A DNA stretch of 47,382 nucleotides from Megasphaera sp. (lineage in GTDB: Bacteria; Bacillota; Negativicutes; Veillonellales; Megasphaeraceae). Positions 32,699 to 41,620 of the stretch are shown piece after piece. The translations under genes and the position numbers were made by a program. The stretch spans positions 1 to 47,382 of the forward strand of contig JAKVKI010000018.1 of NCBI GenBank assembly GCA_022486585.1. The letters run 5' to 3'. Below the pieces are notes generated by a model. That model was not told the origin of the DNA. It searched no databases and worked only from the letters and a program-made list of their open reading frames with translations. The first letter of the stretch is position 1. Each line of letters begins with the position of its first letter.

Positions 32699-34459
32699 CT
32701 AATCAGCCAGCATATAATTAATGATTTTTTCAAAATCATTGGTAGCACAAATCCCCAGTTCATTGACCATATCGGATACGTCTACCGGTTCCGTATATCC
32801 TGGCAGCATTGCATTGAGCATGCCGCCTAACACGATTTTATATTTCTTGCCCCGTTTCTTTTCCTGGGCTGCTAATTGTTTGGCATAATCCAGGACCTGC
32901 CCGCAATGGATGCTCACGCAAATGATATCAGCGTCTTCTTCATCTGCCAGATCCAGCACAAACGATGATTCCATATAGGTGCCGCTGTTAATGACTTCCG
33001 CACTCATAGCAGACCAAACGTTGTCAATGAGCAGTAATCCATAGCTATGACCGTCAGCAGAAGCACAAATAACTCGTTTCCCCTTAAGTGCTCCTTCATA
33101 TCCTTTTTGTTTCAATTCCTGAACGATGGCCTTCTGCATATCCATCGTTTCTTTCGCCAGTACAGTTTGCACATACGGTTTGAATTTGCCAAATTCCTGT
33201 TTGCTCGGATGGAAGGCATGCTCGAACCGCACGGGATCAAAGTGGCGCAGTACCATAATCATTTCCAGCGGATCTTTTACGTTGACCCCGGCTTGTACGA
33301 AGCTGTCTATGACATTATGATAAAACAGTTCGCCCTTATCTATCAATAGATCCCGCATTTCTTCAAACTTAGTGAAATCGATGAATTGCAGCCATTCTTT
33401 TGCTTTTCGTTCTACACCGATGCCGCATTTTACGACATTGAACAGTTCTTCTAAGGTCGGTACCCGCAACGCTTCTGTAATCGATACTGGATTGATAATG
33501 GTCGGCATATTGTACTTCAGGTTAATAACGGATTCGATGAGCATTTCTGATGCCGCTAATCCGTAATTGGCCTCAATATCATGGTTCCATTGTTCATTCG
33601 TCGAGCCATTATAATAGGTAACGAAAGGGTGCTCCGGCGTACTGTACAGTTTATCCATAGCCATGGCAAAACCCATACGAGGTACGATTTCTGACAACAA
33701 GCCGCCATACGAAAGAGCCATACGGGCTCCGCACAGATCTTCAATGATGTAATGTTCTACCATTTCGTAGCCCAAATAGGATACTACATCCATGAACGAA
33801 CCTGGCAGTCCATCTTCAGGATACGTAAGACAGTCCATTCCTTCTTCCTTTTTTACGGACAAGATGCCCATATTACGACACATGTCAGAAAATCGGTTGA
33901 TTTCGTCATGATAGCCCGGATAGTCCCAGACGAAGGTAGAAAAACAGCCGAGCCGTGACGTACCGGCAGCAAAAGCATATTTTGTTTCTTTTAAATTATT
34001 CGGGCTTGCCAAGTGCCAATCCTGCCAGCAAACATCGACAGGTGCCGCTTCTGTATGTGCCAGCCAGTCTTCTTCTTTTTCCATGCGGTAACTCGTCGGA
34101 TTCGGAACTCCGTCCCAATACGACGGCGGCAAGCCTACGAGCGAGCTGGGAATAGACTGCAAGGAGCGAACTTCAAATCCCGTTCGTTTATGGAACGTAT
34201 CTATTTCCTTGATGGCATCGAGTTCTTCTGATAACGTAGACAACCCTACGAGGAGCTGATACGTCTGTTTACCTTTGGTCAAATTATCTTTTCGATATGC
34301 CAAATGACTTTCATATCCCGTTTCCCGCAGGAATCGGGACTTGTTGATAGGAAACTCTCCGGCCATTTGCCGCCCTTCTTCAACAAGGGCATTGCCGTCA
34401 GGAAAGTCCACAGGAATGAGACTCTGTATATATTCTTTGAGATCCTGGCTGAGTTCCAT
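32699..34459 (-). CDS. Cobalamin-binding mutase-like protein (fused barrel plus B12 domain)
   Basis: A 586-residue protein. The C-terminal part (about 455-586) is a B12-binding domain: DGHSYG at 469-474 is the DxHxxG motif whose His471 would bind cobalt, and GG is at 545-546. The middle SxL motif is altered to SIH (Ser516, His518). The larger N-terminal part (about 1-440) has an alpha-beta pattern and short stretches (YGLAASEMLIESVINLKYNMPTIINPVSITEALRVPTLEEL) resembling the large subunit of glutamate mutase, where the same region reads TPHEA-x-IPT. So it may be an adenosylcobalamin mutase with both functions fused. The start ATG at 34459 follows AAGGGGGAATAAAAG, 3 nt after the HyuA-like stop. 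I do not know its substrate. Methyltransferase-type corrinoid use is the main alternative. Confidence 0.65.
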   Translation of the reverse strand: MELSQDLKEYIQSLIPVDFPDGNALVEEGRQMAGEFPINKSRFLRETGYESHLAYRKDNLTKGKQTYQLLVGLSTLSEELDAIKEIDTFHKRTGFEVRSLQSIPSSLVGLPPSYWDGVPNPTSYRMEKEEDWLAHTEAAPVDVCWQDWHLASPNNLKETKYAFAAGTSRLGCFSTFVWDYPGYHDEINRFSDMCRNMGILSVKKEEGMDCLTYPEDGLPGSFMDVVSYLGYEMVEHYIIEDLCGARMALSYGGLLSEIVPRMGFAMAMDKLYSTPEHPFVTYYNGSTNEQWNHDIEANYGLAASEMLIESVINLKYNMPTIINPVSITEALRVPTLEELFNVVKCGIGVERKAKEWLQFIDFTKFEEMRDLLIDKGELFYHNVIDSFVQAGVNVKDPLEMIMVLRHFDPVRFEHAFHPSKQEFGKFKPYVQTVLAKETMDMQKAIVQELKQKGYEGALKGKRVICASADGHSYGLLLIDNVWSAMSAEVINSGTYMESSFVLDLADEEDADIICVSIHCGQVLDYAKQLAAQEKKRGKKYKIVLGGMLNAMLPGYTEPVDVSDMVNELGICATNDFEKIINYMLAD

Positions 34460-34462
34460 CTT

Positions 34463-36469
34463 TTATTCCCCCTTTTTCCAGGTAGTCAGTACTGCATTTG
34501 CCTGAAAGGGTGTGCCTTTCCGGCAACGATGGAAATTGACGGTAATGCGTACAAGCCGTTCCATAAAGATTCTCCGATGGGTCTGCTTGTCTTCAAAGGT
34601 CAGGTCCTCTTGTTCATGGTGCAACTGATAAATACAATGGGGGGACATTTCCTTGATATAGGCATTGCCGATTTGAATGGCATAGATAGTAGCCTCTTCT
34701 AAGGTCGCCTTAGGTACGCGGGCCCGTGGCGAATATACGACGAATTGGCTGGTCACGCTATCGGGACGGATGAGGATCTCCATCGTTTCCACATCACGGC
34801 CTACGGCTGCACCTACAGCATTGGCTACTTCTGCATGCTCCGGAATGATGACCCGGGCCTGCAAGGATTTACCCATTTGAGAAATCCAGGCACTTGCCGG
34901 CGCGCCGATACCGATGATTTTTTTTGGCAGTGTATACGACGCTTGCAATACAGTCGATTTCTTATCGAAAAACAAACTATTCAAGAAATAATCATCCGTA
35001 CCGCCTGGCGTCATATCAATATCCTGATGATCAAAATACAGCGCCGCCGCGATTGCTGCCGTATCCAGTTTACGAACAAAGGCTTCCTTGACGGCTTGAA
35101 TGAATTCATCATGGCTCATACCCAGCACATCTGTAATAATGGAAAGCAAGATCTTGGCCGCATCAGGATTCCACAAGGCATATTCCCCTGTCGCATGGAG
35201 TATATCTGTCGGCGTAAGGGATATACGAGCAATGACACCTTTAGCCGTCAGGCCATCCAGCAGATGGTGGAGTTTGTTAATAGGAATATGGTTCTCCAAA
35301 TAGTCCAGCGTATGTGGTTCATTGCGCAGTACGTTGATCAACACTTTTTCTTCTTCGTTATAGGCCAAATTGTCATACCGCTTGATCAGCTGATAGGCTT
35401 CATGGTCATGGAAGCGAAAGTGTTTATATTTCTTCTCTTCATACATGAAATCGATTTCATAGCCTAGCGACGGATGCAGTGCTACTGCCAGGGATACAGG
35501 GATTGATTTTTCCGGACCGATACAGATACGACCGTGGGAATCCACGTAAATACGGCTGTCGCCGCCAAGGCCTACTGTAAAGATTTCTGTTGCCCGTACA
35601 TGTGTGAACCAATTGCCGACTTTAGCACCATCATTACGGATAGACGGCCGGCCGCCGGTAATGTTGGCAATATCCGTCGTCGTACCGCCCATATCGATAA
35701 TGAAGGCATCCTTTTTGCCAGATAGATGAACGCCGCCAATGACACTGGACGCCGGCCCTGACAGAATCGTGTCGATAGGTTTATTCCGCGCCGACACTTC
35801 TGTCATCAGGCTGCCATCTCCTTTGACAACCATCAGCGGTGCATTCATCTGGTATTGCGTCATCACGTCTTTGACCGTGTCAATGAGCTCACAAATCATG
35901 GGAATGAGCTTGGCATTCAAATCTGCCGTTACGGTCCGGTCATAAAAGCCTAAGGACGAGGTGAGTTCATGGGCACAAGCAACGGGAATGCCCAGCTTTT
36001 CTTCAGCAATTCGTTTGACATACATTTCATGATGAGGATTGCGAACACTGGCATACCCGGATACGGCCAGGGCATCGACTTCACCGCGGAACGATTCAAT
36101 GACCCGATCGACTTCTGCCGGATCCAGTGCTTCTTTGAGCCGTCCTTTAATATCGAACTTCCCCTTGACGACAGCGACCTTGCTCGAGCTCAAACGCCCT
36201 CGCGGCCGCTCGCCAATAAGGATGAGTCCGTCTTTACAGCCATGATTTTCAACGATGGCATTCGTCGCCAGTGTCGTCGACAAGCAAACCATGAATACGC
36301 CGGCCAGCAACTGTTTCGGCATGTGAGCGAACCCCGTAGCAATACACTCACATAGATCACCTTTCGTCGTCAACGTCTTATATTTTGCTAATACTTTTTT
36401 TGTGTCTGCTGATACGATGACCAGATCGGTATACGTACCACCTGTATCGATGCCCATGATTTTCTTCAT
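34463..36469 (-). CDS. HyuA/oxoprolinase-like ATPase, no HyuB partner
   Basis: A 668-residue protein of the hydantoinase A / N-methylhydantoinase family in the actin-like ATPase superfamily. The phosphate loop is IDTGGTYTDLV (6-16), a second nucleotide loop is IDMGGTTTDIANI, and TTLATNAIVE and GERPRGRL are family landmarks. In known enzymes HyuA works with HyuB to hydrolyse hydantoin or 5-oxoproline. No HyuB is present here; the neighbour is the cobalamin protein, 3 nt downstream. Relatives of this fold reactivate B12 and other radical enzymes, so a reactivase is a reasonable inference. The start ATG at 36469 follows GAGGACGTTGCG. Confidence 0.85.
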   Translation of the reverse strand: MKKIMGIDTGGTYTDLVIVSADTKKVLAKYKTLTTKGDLCECIATGFAHMPKQLLAGVFMVCLSTTLATNAIVENHGCKDGLILIGERPRGRLSSSKVAVVKGKFDIKGRLKEALDPAEVDRVIESFRGEVDALAVSGYASVRNPHHEMYVKRIAEEKLGIPVACAHELTSSLGFYDRTVTADLNAKLIPMICELIDTVKDVMTQYQMNAPLMVVKGDGSLMTEVSARNKPIDTILSGPASSVIGGVHLSGKKDAFIIDMGGTTTDIANITGGRPSIRNDGAKVGNWFTHVRATEIFTVGLGGDSRIYVDSHGRICIGPEKSIPVSLAVALHPSLGYEIDFMYEEKKYKHFRFHDHEAYQLIKRYDNLAYNEEEKVLINVLRNEPHTLDYLENHIPINKLHHLLDGLTAKGVIARISLTPTDILHATGEYALWNPDAAKILLSIITDVLGMSHDEFIQAVKEAFVRKLDTAAIAAALYFDHQDIDMTPGGTDDYFLNSLFFDKKSTVLQASYTLPKKIIGIGAPASAWISQMGKSLQARVIIPEHAEVANAVGAAVGRDVETMEILIRPDSVTSQFVVYSPRARVPKATLEEATIYAIQIGNAYIKEMSPHCIYQLHHEQEDLTFEDKQTHRRIFMERLVRITVNFHRCRKGTPFQANAVLTTWKKGE

Positions 36470-36521
36470 CGCAACGTCCTCAACTCTTCGCGCTATATGT
36501 CATTCTGTACACTGTATGTAT

Positions 36522-37841
36522 TTATTTTATCTTATTGAAAATCGCATCCATCTTTTCCAGTGTTTCATCAATATCTGCTTCTGTATGAGCCGTCAGCAGT
36601 GCCCGATGGCCCGGTGTGATCGCTGCTGATGTATCATGGAACCACAGACCGTAGGATAACGCTTCTGTTACGAATTTTCTATCCATCGACCGATCAAATT
36701 CCGTCGCAATTTTACGGAAATCATAATCGTCATCAGGATTTTCTACGCCGAAGTATATGGCCCAGCGAGCACCGACACCGCGAGCATGACCTTTCATACC
36801 ATGTTTCTTGAAGAGGTCGTTGACGCCGTTGTACAGTTTGTTGCCAATCGTATCGAAATGATCATAGAAGCCCGGTTCTAATGCCATTTTCAAACATTCT
36901 ACCGATACCATGACCGGCATCAGCGCACCTGTATAGGTACCACTCATGGCAACATTGCCTATTGGATTGAAATGATCCATGATTTCCGCTTTGCCGCCAA
37001 TAAGGGAGATGGACATGCCGCCACCAATGGCTTTTGCCGTCGTCGTCATATCCGGATAGACACCGAAGAATTTCTGTGCCGAACCAGGACGGACACGCAG
37101 GCCTGTAATGACTTCATCAAAAATAAGGATAATGCCTTCACGAGTACAAATATCACGAACTTGTTGTAAGAAGCCTTCTTTTGGAATCATGCAGCCACAG
37201 TTGAAGCTGATCGGTTCCATGATCAGGCAGGCGATTTCCCCTTTGTATTTCTTAACGATATGTTCCAGTGCATCAACGTCATTGAATACGACTGTCAGTA
37301 CAGGATTGACGGCATCATGCTGAAAACCTGCAGAGTCCGGCGTCGTCACGACCTGGCCATAAGCGTCTTCTTCGTGGACAGCGCTATGATTGAACCAGAT
37401 GTTTTCGTGCATGCCATGGAAATGACCTTCAAAACGAAGTACTTTGTCACGGCCTGTAAAGCCACGAGCCAATCGAATAGCACCCTGTGTCGCTTCCGAA
37501 CCGGTATTGGCCAGACGGATTTTTTCGCAGCTCGGGAAAATCTGCCGAACCAGTTTAGCCAGTTCGATCGTATCTTCCGTATCGTAATTCATGAAGAAGC
37601 CCCGTTCTACTGCTTTTTCTATCGCTGCTTTCAAACGCGGGTGATTGTGTCCGAACAATGCCGCACCGGAACCGCCATGATAATCAATATAGGAGTTGCC
37701 TTCTACATCATAGAGCCGGCAGCCGTCAGCATGATCCAAATACAACGGATGCCCCATGACACCGTTATACCGTTGGCCCGCCGAAGACCCTGCTACTAAA
37801 TACTGTTTTGCGTCTTCATACATATCCTGCATTTTACCCAT
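36522..37841 (-). CDS. Class III aminotransferase (glutamate-1-semialdehyde aminotransferase-like)
   Basis: A 439-residue PLP enzyme. YIDYHGGSGAALFGHNHP, NTGSEATQGAIRLARGFTGR (112-131), FEGHFHGMH, IFDEVITGLRVRPG (240-253) and TTTAKAIGGGM with Schiff-base Lys270 are as in GSA aminomutase (HemL) and class III transaminases. No other haem genes are near, and its place in the B12 operon argues for a catabolic transaminase or aminomutase on another amino acid. The start ATG at 37841 follows GCGGAGGAGTAAATT. It is the first gene of the operon, with the 37882-37908 palindrome just upstream. Confidence 0.87.
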   Translation of the reverse strand: MGKMQDMYEDAKQYLVAGSSAGQRYNGVMGHPLYLDHADGCRLYDVEGNSYIDYHGGSGAALFGHNHPRLKAAIEKAVERGFFMNYDTEDTIELAKLVRQIFPSCEKIRLANTGSEATQGAIRLARGFTGRDKVLRFEGHFHGMHENIWFNHSAVHEEDAYGQVVTTPDSAGFQHDAVNPVLTVVFNDVDALEHIVKKYKGEIACLIMEPISFNCGCMIPKEGFLQQVRDICTREGIILIFDEVITGLRVRPGSAQKFFGVYPDMTTTAKAIGGGMSISLIGGKAEIMDHFNPIGNVAMSGTYTGALMPVMVSVECLKMALEPGFYDHFDTIGNKLYNGVNDLFKKHGMKGHARGVGARWAIYFGVENPDDDYDFRKIATEFDRSMDRKFVTEALSYGLWFHDTSAAITPGHRALLTAHTEADIDETLEKMDAIFNKIK

Positions 37842-37881
37842 AATTTACTCCTCCGCTCTTTTATGAAATAACTTATTGTTT

Positions 37882-37908
37882 CACTTATTATAATATTTAT
37901 AATAAGTG
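37882..37908. promoter_or_regulatory. 27-bp perfect palindrome upstream of the B12-cluster operon
   Basis: CACTTATTATAA (37882-37893) and its exact inverse TTATAATAAGTG (37897-37908) are separated by TAT. It lies 41 nt upstream of the aminotransferase start and contains TATAAT on the minus strand, so a bound regulator would cover the -10 region. Long palindromes with a 3-5 nt spacer are usual for ROK repressors. Confidence 0.75.
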
Positions 37909-38002
37909 TACAAATATTTAACTACCTGCATTGTATCATGTCGTTTATCATAAGTCAATACGAATATGCATGTTTGTTATATGCCATTCCTTTACGATAT
38001 CC

Positions 38003-40297
38003 TTACCTGCCATGCTTGCCTTTATTGCATTTTTTCGCCAAATATGCCGCCGTATACGATGACGGACATTGCAGCAATCCCTGCAGACGGCCCTGGTACA
38101 CGACATGGCCTCCTGTAGTCCCTCCGTCCGGTCCCATATCGATGATCCAATCGGCCTGACTGATAATATCAAAATTATGCTCTACTGCTAGTACGGTGTT
38201 GCCGTTATCGACGAGCTGATTCAGCAAGCCGAGCAACACAGCTACATCTTGACCATGCAAGCCAGCTGACGGTTCATCCATAATATAGAATTGATTCTTT
38301 TCGTGCAGACGAGCTGCCAATTTCAGGCGCTGGCATTCTCCGCCAGATAAGGTCGCCGTCGTCTGACCCAAGGTTAAATACGACAGCCCCACCTCCGCTA
38401 ACGGCCGTAATTTTCGTCTTATAGGCGTATCTTTAAAAAACTCCATCCCTTCGGAGACAGTCATCTGCAAGACCTGAGCAATGGTCTTCCCATGATAGGT
38501 ATACGATAAAGCTTCGTCATTGTATTTTTTGCCATTACAGGCTTCACAGACGCGAACGACAGGATCCATAAAAGACATTTCGACTTCAATGACACCTTTA
38601 CCTTTGCAGACCGGGCAGGCACCTTGGGAGTTGAAGCTGAACAACGCCGGCGATACACCGTTTTCCTTGGCAAAGGCTTTGCGAATCATATCCCATACGC
38701 CGCTGTACGTCGCCGGTGTCGAACGACTGCTAAGGCCCATAGCCGACTGACTGATATATACGGCTTCCGGTACGGCTTTGGGAATCTCATATTTAGCCAG
38801 CGAGCTCTTCCCCGAGCCGGACACACCGCTAATGACGGTCAGTGTGTTCTTCGGAATCGTCACGCTCACATCCTTCAAGTTATTGGCGTTGCAGTGGTGC
38901 AGTGTAATCGTATCGCGAACTGCCCGTACGTGCTGTTTCAGCATCACTGTCTGATGGAGCCATTGGCCTGTAGGTGTCGCACTGTGACACAGCTCTTGTA
39001 CCGTCCCCTGAAAGATAACCTGCCCGCCGGCCTTGCCCGCCTTAGGGCCCAGCTCGATGACCTGATCTGCGCCTTCGATAATACTGCTGTTATGTTCCAC
39101 AATAAACACGGAGTTGCCCCGATCCCGCAAGCCGGTCAGCAAGCGCCGCAACCGTTCCAAATCTTTGGCATGAAGCCCTGTCGATGGTTCATCAAAAATA
39201 TACGTCACGCCAATAAGACTGCTGCCTAAATGCCGGATGATTTTCAGACGCTGTACTTCGCCGCCGGACAAGGTCACGGTCTGGCGATTCAAATGAAGAT
39301 ATCCCAACCCGACACGGTCCATATCCTGCAATACGGCTACGATGCGCTGGATGATCGCTTGTCCATCGTGCTGTCGGAACTGCAACAACAGGGGAATAAG
39401 CGCAGCGATCTCCATTTCTCCTATATCCCAAATAGTTTTTCCCAGGATGGTGCTCTGCAACGCCTTCTCGTTCAGACCCGTGCCCTGGCAGTACGGACAA
39501 GGCTGCTGTGTCGTAAAATCACGGATGATCTGCAAATTGAGTTTGCTCATAGTACTCAGACTCTTTTTTAGATACAGTCTGATAATTCGTTTTTCCAGTC
39601 CTTCATAGGTCAAATTATAGGATGAATCCCAAACTTTTCCTGTCGTATTTTTGATTTCTACAATATTGCCGGCAGCGTGGAGAAAATCATCCCACTCTTT
39701 GTCCGTATATGCCGCCAAGGGCTTGTCATTGTCAAACAACCCGGAGTTGGCATACATCTGCCATTGATACGTACCAATTTGAAAACCAGGCAACAGAATA
39801 GCGCCTTCATTTAATGATTTAGATGTATCCAAGACCTTGTCCATAGCAAACTGCACGGTCTTGCCGGCACCATTGCAATGGGGGCACATGCCGGCCGGGT
39901 CATGCGCTGAATAGCAGTTGGACATGCCTGCTGAATGGCTGGCACACCGGGAAAACAACATGCGCAGCATAGGACTGAGCTCTGTCATCGTCCCTACAGT
40001 CGAACGACTGTCACCGTGGAAGGGGCGTTGATCAACGACAATGGCTGTCGTCAAGTTCTCAATGCTATCGACATCCGGCTTTGGCTGATAGGCCATGCGA
40101 TTGCGGATATATAAAGGAAAGAGATCCTGTAGCTGCCGCTGAGATTCTGCAGCAATCGTATTGAACACGAGGGATGATTTCCCTGAGCCGGATACGCCTG
40201 TAAATGCCACAATCCGTCCTTTGGGAATAGAAATATCGATTCCCTTCAAGTTATGTTCCCTGGCTTGGCGGATAATGAGTTGATCTGTCTGATTCAT
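38003..40297 (-). CDS. Short UvrA-like ATPase (UvrA paralogue)
   Basis: A 764-residue protein with two ABC ATPase modules like UvrA, which is about 940 residues. Walker A sites are GVSGSGKS (34-41) and a second identical copy in the C-terminal half; signatures are LSGGEVQRLK and LSGGECQRLK. Zinc-binding Cys pairs are visible as CPHC, CPYC, CPVC and CEAC. Shortness suggests loss of the UvrB-binding insert. Such paralogues occur in drug and DNA-damage resistance and in antibiotic producers, but not all are proven. The start is the ATG at 40297, 12 nt after AGGAGG; the in-frame TTG at 40309 abuts that ribosome site. It follows the regulator gene by 16 nt. Confidence 0.85.
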   Translation of the reverse strand: MNQTDQLIIRQAREHNLKGIDISIPKGRIVAFTGVSGSGKSSLVFNTIAAESQRQLQDLFPLYIRNRMAYQPKPDVDSIENLTTAIVVDQRPFHGDSRSTVGTMTELSPMLRMLFSRCASHSAGMSNCYSAHDPAGMCPHCNGAGKTVQFAMDKVLDTSKSLNEGAILLPGFQIGTYQWQMYANSGLFDNDKPLAAYTDKEWDDFLHAAGNIVEIKNTTGKVWDSSYNLTYEGLEKRIIRLYLKKSLSTMSKLNLQIIRDFTTQQPCPYCQGTGLNEKALQSTILGKTIWDIGEMEIAALIPLLLQFRQHDGQAIIQRIVAVLQDMDRVGLGYLHLNRQTVTLSGGEVQRLKIIRHLGSSLIGVTYIFDEPSTGLHAKDLERLRRLLTGLRDRGNSVFIVEHNSSIIEGADQVIELGPKAGKAGGQVIFQGTVQELCHSATPTGQWLHQTVMLKQHVRAVRDTITLHHCNANNLKDVSVTIPKNTLTVISGVSGSGKSSLAKYEIPKAVPEAVYISQSAMGLSSRSTPATYSGVWDMIRKAFAKENGVSPALFSFNSQGACPVCKGKGVIEVEMSFMDPVVRVCEACNGKKYNDEALSYTYHGKTIAQVLQMTVSEGMEFFKDTPIRRKLRPLAEVGLSYLTLGQTTATLSGGECQRLKLAARLHEKNQFYIMDEPSAGLHGQDVAVLLGLLNQLVDNGNTVLAVEHNFDIISQADWIIDMGPDGGTTGGHVVYQGRLQGLLQCPSSYTAAYLAKKCNKGKHGR

Positions 40298-40313
40298 AAG
40301 ACCGTACAACCTC

Positions 40314-41336
40314 CTATAAGGGCTCAGAAATAGGAAACAACAGACGATTCAGCGATGCTCGCATGAGCCCGTGGTGGTATGTCGCATCATACGGGCAGTC
40401 TGCTGTAATCGTAGGAATATGCTTTTCTGTCACGACCTGTTTACATATATCCTGAATAGTTTGCAATTCGTCTGCTGTTAAATCCCCGTCGACAATGACG
40501 ATTTCTTCCGGGTCGATCGTACCGATCAGAATGAGCAGTATCTTCGCAATAAAAGGAATATATATATCCCGCTGGGAACGGATCGTGATCTGCTGCTGCC
40601 GAGAAATACCGAAAGCATCGGCAATGTACGATAATTCGCCGGCAAACTTCGTGAAGCCCCGTAAAACAAGGCCATTAATGACAGCACCGCTGCCAACGAC
40701 ACCGTTAGAAGCATTGGGGAAATACACGGCTGCCAGATTGCCTGTACCGCGAAAGACCGAATGGTAGGCGCCATACACGATAAAATCCATATCATTGCGC
40801 ACTTCTACATCGATATGGAACGCATCCTGAAGCTGGCCTTCCAGATCGACACCGACGATGGAATCAATGTCACAGCGTTCTACAATCCCCTTGTGTGTAA
40901 TACCGGGAATGCCAATAGATACGCTTCGTATCATCGTATCCGAGCAGGTCATCTCACCAATGATCGTTTCCAGTACACTGTAGTCAATCACCTCCGGATG
41001 GTATTCCTTGCGCACCAGTGTATGGCCTAAGGCATCTGCGCTTTCAACAGAAATATTATTTCCTTCACAGGTATTGGTCAAATAAATTCCCAATACATGG
41101 AGGCAGTCTTTATTGTATGTAAAACAATCTGCCGGCCGACCTACTACGATGTCTTCCTGTCCTACTTTGACGATCTCATTAGAAGCCAGCATTTCGTTGA
41201 TTGCTGTATTACACGTCGCCACACTGAGTTTCGTCAGTTTAGCAATATCTGCCTTGGTGCATTCTCCCTTTTCTTGCAATTCTTTGCGTATGCGTTCTTT
41301 ATTCAGTTTTTTCACTTTCAATGTATTCCACTGCAA
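40314..41336 (-). CDS. ROK-family transcriptional regulator
   Basis: A 340-residue protein. The N-terminal winged-helix (ERIRKELQEKGECTKADIAKLTKLSVATCNTAINEML, residues 14-49) is followed by a ROK sugar-kinase-like domain: IGIPGITHKGIVERCD, RNDMDFIVYGAYH, GVVGSGAVINGLVLRG and FAGELSYI. The classic zinc-binding Cys motif of ROK proteins is not obvious. The effector may be a sugar or an amino-acid derivative. The start is a TTG (41334-41336) with GGGAGG 5 nt upstream; no suitable ATG exists. The divergent position at the head of the cluster and its own promoter's palindromes suggest autoregulation. Confidence 0.82.
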   Translation of the reverse strand: MQWNTLKVKKLNKERIRKELQEKGECTKADIAKLTKLSVATCNTAINEMLASNEIVKVGQEDIVVGRPADCFTYNKDCLHVLGIYLTNTCEGNNISVESADALGHTLVRKEYHPEVIDYSVLETIIGEMTCSDTMIRSVSIGIPGITHKGIVERCDIDSIVGVDLEGQLQDAFHIDVEVRNDMDFIVYGAYHSVFRGTGNLAAVYFPNASNGVVGSGAVINGLVLRGFTKFAGELSYIADAFGISRQQQITIRSQRDIYIPFIAKILLILIGTIDPEEIVIVDGDLTADELQTIQDICKQVVTEKHIPTITADCPYDATYHHGLMRASLNRLLFPISEPL

Positions 41337-41387
41337 AATAACCTCCCTTTCTACGACACATGCAGTATGCCGATTCGCGTTTTTGTT

Positions 41388-41420
41388 TTATAATAATTAT
41401 TATAATATATATTATAATAA
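41388..41420. promoter_or_regulatory. AT-rich palindromes at the regulator's own promoter
   Basis: TTATAATAA-TTATTATAA (41388-41405) is a perfect 18-bp palindrome. TTATTATAA and TTATAATAA separated by TATATA form a second perfect one (41397-41420), using the half-sites of the 37882 element with a 6-nt instead of 3-nt spacer. They overlap the -10 of the promoter. Autoregulation is inferred. Confidence 0.6.
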
Positions 41421-41446
41421 TATCATCGCCAGAGGATAAAAGTCAA
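41417..41446 (-). promoter_or_regulatory. Promoter of the ROK regulator gene
   Basis: On the minus strand TTGACT (41441-41446), an 18-nt spacer and TATTAT (41417-41422). The -10 overlaps the palindromes. Confidence 0.65.
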
Positions 41447-41574
41447 GTAATGCTAGAAATCCCCCGTGCTCTCCTGCGCGTCCTTTGTTTACTCCTTCGG
41501 ACAGTATCTCTATAGCACAGCTTCTCTTTTTCTTTAATTATTTAATAAATCGCTCATTTATTTTGTTAAAAACA

Positions 41575-41603
41575 TTGCATTTAACGTTTTATTTGTTTAT
41601 AAT
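41575..41603 (+). promoter_or_regulatory. Promoter of gltB
   Basis: TTGCAT (41575-41580), a 17-nt spacer and a perfect TATAAT (41598-41603). The rest of the 340-nt gap between the regulator and gltB (41337-41678) holds the regulator's own promoter, this promoter and the leader hairpin; I see no other gene in it. Confidence 0.6.
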
Positions 41604-41620
41604 CATATACAACCATATTA

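Noticed and set aside
34463-36469. 5-oxoprolinase or hydantoinase function
   Set aside because: The partner HyuB subunit is absent and the neighbour is a cobalamin protein.
36522-37841. Haem biosynthesis gene hemL
   Set aside because: Fold and motifs fit, but no haem gene is near and the context is catabolic; HemL activity is not claimed.
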